64,000 nt of DNA. Source: Pseudomonas taetrolens (GTDB lineage Bacteria > Pseudomonadota > Gammaproteobacteria > Pseudomonadales > Pseudomonadaceae). A model generated the notes under the pieces. That model was not told where the DNA came from and did no database searches. It was given only the letters and a program-made list of their open reading frames with translations. Of this stretch, positions 62,280 to 64,000 are shown piece by piece. A program made the position numbers and the translations under genes. The number at the start of each line of letters is the position of its first letter. Within the stretch, counting starts at the first letter, position 1. The DNA lies in assembly GCF_900475285.1 (NCBI RefSeq), contig NZ_LS483370.1, positions 2,618,001 to 2,682,000 of the forward strand, given 5' to 3'.

Positions 62280-64000
62280 TTACTCATCCAGAAAGCCGAG
62301 CTTTAGCCGGTTGCGGTCCGAACTCTCGAACCTGACGGCCAGGGCATGCCGGTTGCCTTCGTTGTCGGTCAGCACCACCCGCATCGGCGATCTTTTCAGT
62401 GATGTCAGCCCGGATTTCGCGCTCTGCAGTACATCATCCCGGCGAAACAAACCGATCAGAAAACGGCCTTCGGCCAACGGTTGTTCCAGATCCGTCTTGA
62501 GCAGGAACGACGGTGCCATCCCGGCCTGGGTGGTGAGCGTGAAGTCGTACTTCATCAGGTTCTGATCGCCGGGCAGAAGCAGATTGTTATAGGCAAAGCC
62601 GGTGTAACTGAACATTCGTTCGTTCTCGAACGTGCTTTCCCACTGGACGATTGAATTCAAGCCTGCAACATCGGCAGTTTCAAAGGTTACGCCGACCGTT
62701 CCGCCACGCTTATACGACAAGTCCCAATAATCGGTGGTGTTCAGGTGCCAGTCGAAGTCATCGTTGGTGTCCGGCCCGCCGGGCCCGGAGCCTCCCGCAA
62801 CCCGTCGGCGGCTCAGGGTGTAATCCTCGAGGACCGGTGTCGGGGCGGGTTCCGGCACCAGTTCGATAATGCCGTCCTCGGCCCCGGGGTGAACATCCGA
62901 GCGCTTGGGAACGCCATCGGCCCGTGTAAACTGCGCATAGAATTTTTCGGGTTGAGACGCTCGCGTCACCACAAACAGGTTGACCCTGTTCGGCAGCTCG
63001 GCACGTGCCTCCTCATCCGGTTCAGCCTGCGCCGCCACCCCCGGAAAAGGCTTGAAGCGGTTTTCCTCGCGCGTTTGCGCCCATCGCACCAATCCCCCCG
63101 GGTCGTACTCGATGCCTAGCTGGAGCGCCGGCACAGCCTCCACTTCCTGGTTGGACCCGACATAGACCAGCTTCAGCGAATTTTCCTCATCCTTTGTCAG
63201 GCGCGCGCCATCGGTTTCGATCCGTGCTTCCAGCGGCAGTTGCTGATAGCCGTTGGCGAATGCCTTGGTTGAACGCAGGGCAGACAATGAGAAACGGGTC
63301 AGTTCAGTCCAGCTCGCCTCCACATCGATATTCGAGAGCCGGACCACGCTGAAGCCGGTTTTGACCAGATAAGTACCCCACCAGATTTCGCACTTCACCG
63401 CACTGAACGCTCGGATGGGATTTGCCGGCGCGGTAAATACGCCGTCTACGACGCTTCCCTCACCCAGTACCTGCCAGCGGCGCTCAAACTCGACCGGGAC
63501 ATCATCGCTGAGGTCCTTCAGTGTGACCGTCGCGGAACGGGCCAGGGAGCTGACAAAGGGAGGATCGATGGCCAGGGTCGCGTCAAACTTCGACAGCATC
63601 ACGCAGGCCTGAACGGTTTCGCCGGTCTGATCCCGTACTTCAATTGTCTGCAGCACAAAATTGTCCGGAAACGGAGCCTCTTTCGCCGGCGGCGTGTAGA
63701 CCGCCGTATTGCCAGTGGCCACCAGGCTTCCGTACTCCGGGGTGCTCCAGGTCAATGTGCTGCCACTGAGGGCCGTCGCCACGAACGTGACCTTGTCATC
63801 GTCCCCCAAATGGCGGGACACATACCCGGGTGAGACGGTCATGGCTTCGGGAGTGACCAGCAGCAAGGCCGACACCCGATGTGTCTGGTTGTTGACCGGG
63901 TCGACGTAGCTGGCGGTGACAATATTGCGCACCGAGTCCTTGCCGATCGCCTGCGCAGAGACCGGGCGATACAAACCACTGCCCGGGTCGATCTGGCCGG
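62280..64000 (-). CDS. RHS-associated protein (partial, cut by window edge)
   Basis: The frame is open to the window edge, so the N-terminus lies outside. The visible ~573 residues are beta-rich, with Ig-like stretches (TVSPGYVSRHLGDDDKVTFV, ATALSGSTLTWSTPEYGSLV) and a C-terminal half without known motifs. It lies directly upstream of the RHS gene on the same strand and is probably cotranscribed. It may be an accessory shell or surface part of the RHS system. No family is recognised. Confidence 0.6.
   Translation of the reverse strand, partial: GQIDPGSGLYRPVSAQAIGKDSVRNIVTASYVDPVNNQTHRVSALLLVTPEAMTVSPGYVSRHLGDDDKVTFVATALSGSTLTWSTPEYGSLVATGNTAVYTPPAKEAPFPDNFVLQTIEVRDQTGETVQACVMLSKFDATLAIDPPFVSSLARSATVTLKDLSDDVPVEFERRWQVLGEGSVVDGVFTAPANPIRAFSAVKCEIWWGTYLVKTGFSVVRLSNIDVEASWTELTRFSLSALRSTKAFANGYQQLPLEARIETDGARLTKDEENSLKLVYVGSNQEVEAVPALQLGIEYDPGGLVRWAQTREENRFKPFPGVAAQAEPDEEARAELPNRVNLFVVTRASQPEKFYAQFTRADGVPKRSDVHPGAEDGIIELVPEPAPTPVLEDYTLSRRRVAGGSGPGGPDTNDDFDWHLNTTDYWDLSYKRGGTVGVTFETADVAGLNSIVQWESTFENERMFSYTGFAYNNLLLPGDQNLMKYDFTLTTQAGMAPSFLLKTDLEQPLAEGRFLIGLFRRDDVLQSAKSGLTSLKRSPMRVVLTDNEGNRHALAVRFESSDRNRLKLGFLDE

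Overview
The window looks like chromosomal DNA of a Pseudomonas (fluorescens/putida-type lineage). The signs are the mix of a FecI/FecR/TonB-receptor set, a membrane quinoprotein glucose dehydrogenase, several LysR/AraC/GntR regulators, RHS/YD-repeat genes, Pseudomonas-type prophage remnants and a tRNA-Leu(UAA). No rRNA operon or CRISPR array is seen.

Left part (1-16.3 kb): small exported proteins and an orphan ParA, then a divergent AraC regulator/sterol-desaturase pair. Next comes a complete glutamate-dependent acid-resistance set: glutaminase and glutamate/GABA antiporter on the minus strand, glutamate decarboxylase on the plus strand. It faces a secreted choloylglycine-hydrolase-type enzyme, an outer-membrane barrel and a 32-residue membrane peptide. 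An alpha/beta hydrolase with a divergent LysR regulator, a DUF899 protein and a membrane protein follow.

Middle part (16.3-49.1 kb): this reads as a tandem pile-up of integrated elements at the 3' end of tRNA-Leu(UAA) (49.03-49.12 kb, minus strand). The youngest element lies between two 61-bp repeats (31232-31292 and 48986-49046, 59/61 identical) and ends in a DUF4224 gene and a broken integrase. Two older, more diverged copies of the end hairpin (27.58 and 16.41 kb), each preceded by the tail of an integrase gene in the same orientation, suggest at least two earlier insertions. Cargo of the oldest segment: a glycosyltransferase, a sulfide:quinone-oxidoreductase-like flavoprotein with DUF1641, a DUF2231/quinoprotein pair and the tricarballylate operon tcuRABC. 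The next segment carries a DMT exporter and an SDR/MerR pair. The youngest carries gcd, an SDR/HxlR pair, a GntR-TSUP-DUF1634 operon, two internally duplicated small secreted proteins, a SnoaL-like protein and prophage debris (frameshifted endolysin, Rz1-like spanin, methyltransferase chimera, umuC tail, IS66 remnant).

Right part (49.1-64 kb): a siderophore-type TonB receptor with its FecR and ECF sigma factor behind a Fur-like site; an Rrf2 regulator divergent from an NADH-dehydrogenase-like flavoprotein; a fibronectin-III protein; a two-gene LuxR-type regulatory unit preceded by a 20-bp lux box at promoter-like spacing; and a large RHS/YD-repeat protein without an RHS core or toxin tip, with an upstream partner gene cut by the window edge.

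The signals most worth following are the lux-box promoter before two LuxR-type regulators that lack an autoinducer domain, the tandem island array, a 21-bp imperfect palindrome found upstream of three unrelated genes, and several short membrane-peptide genes with strong ribosome binding sites.
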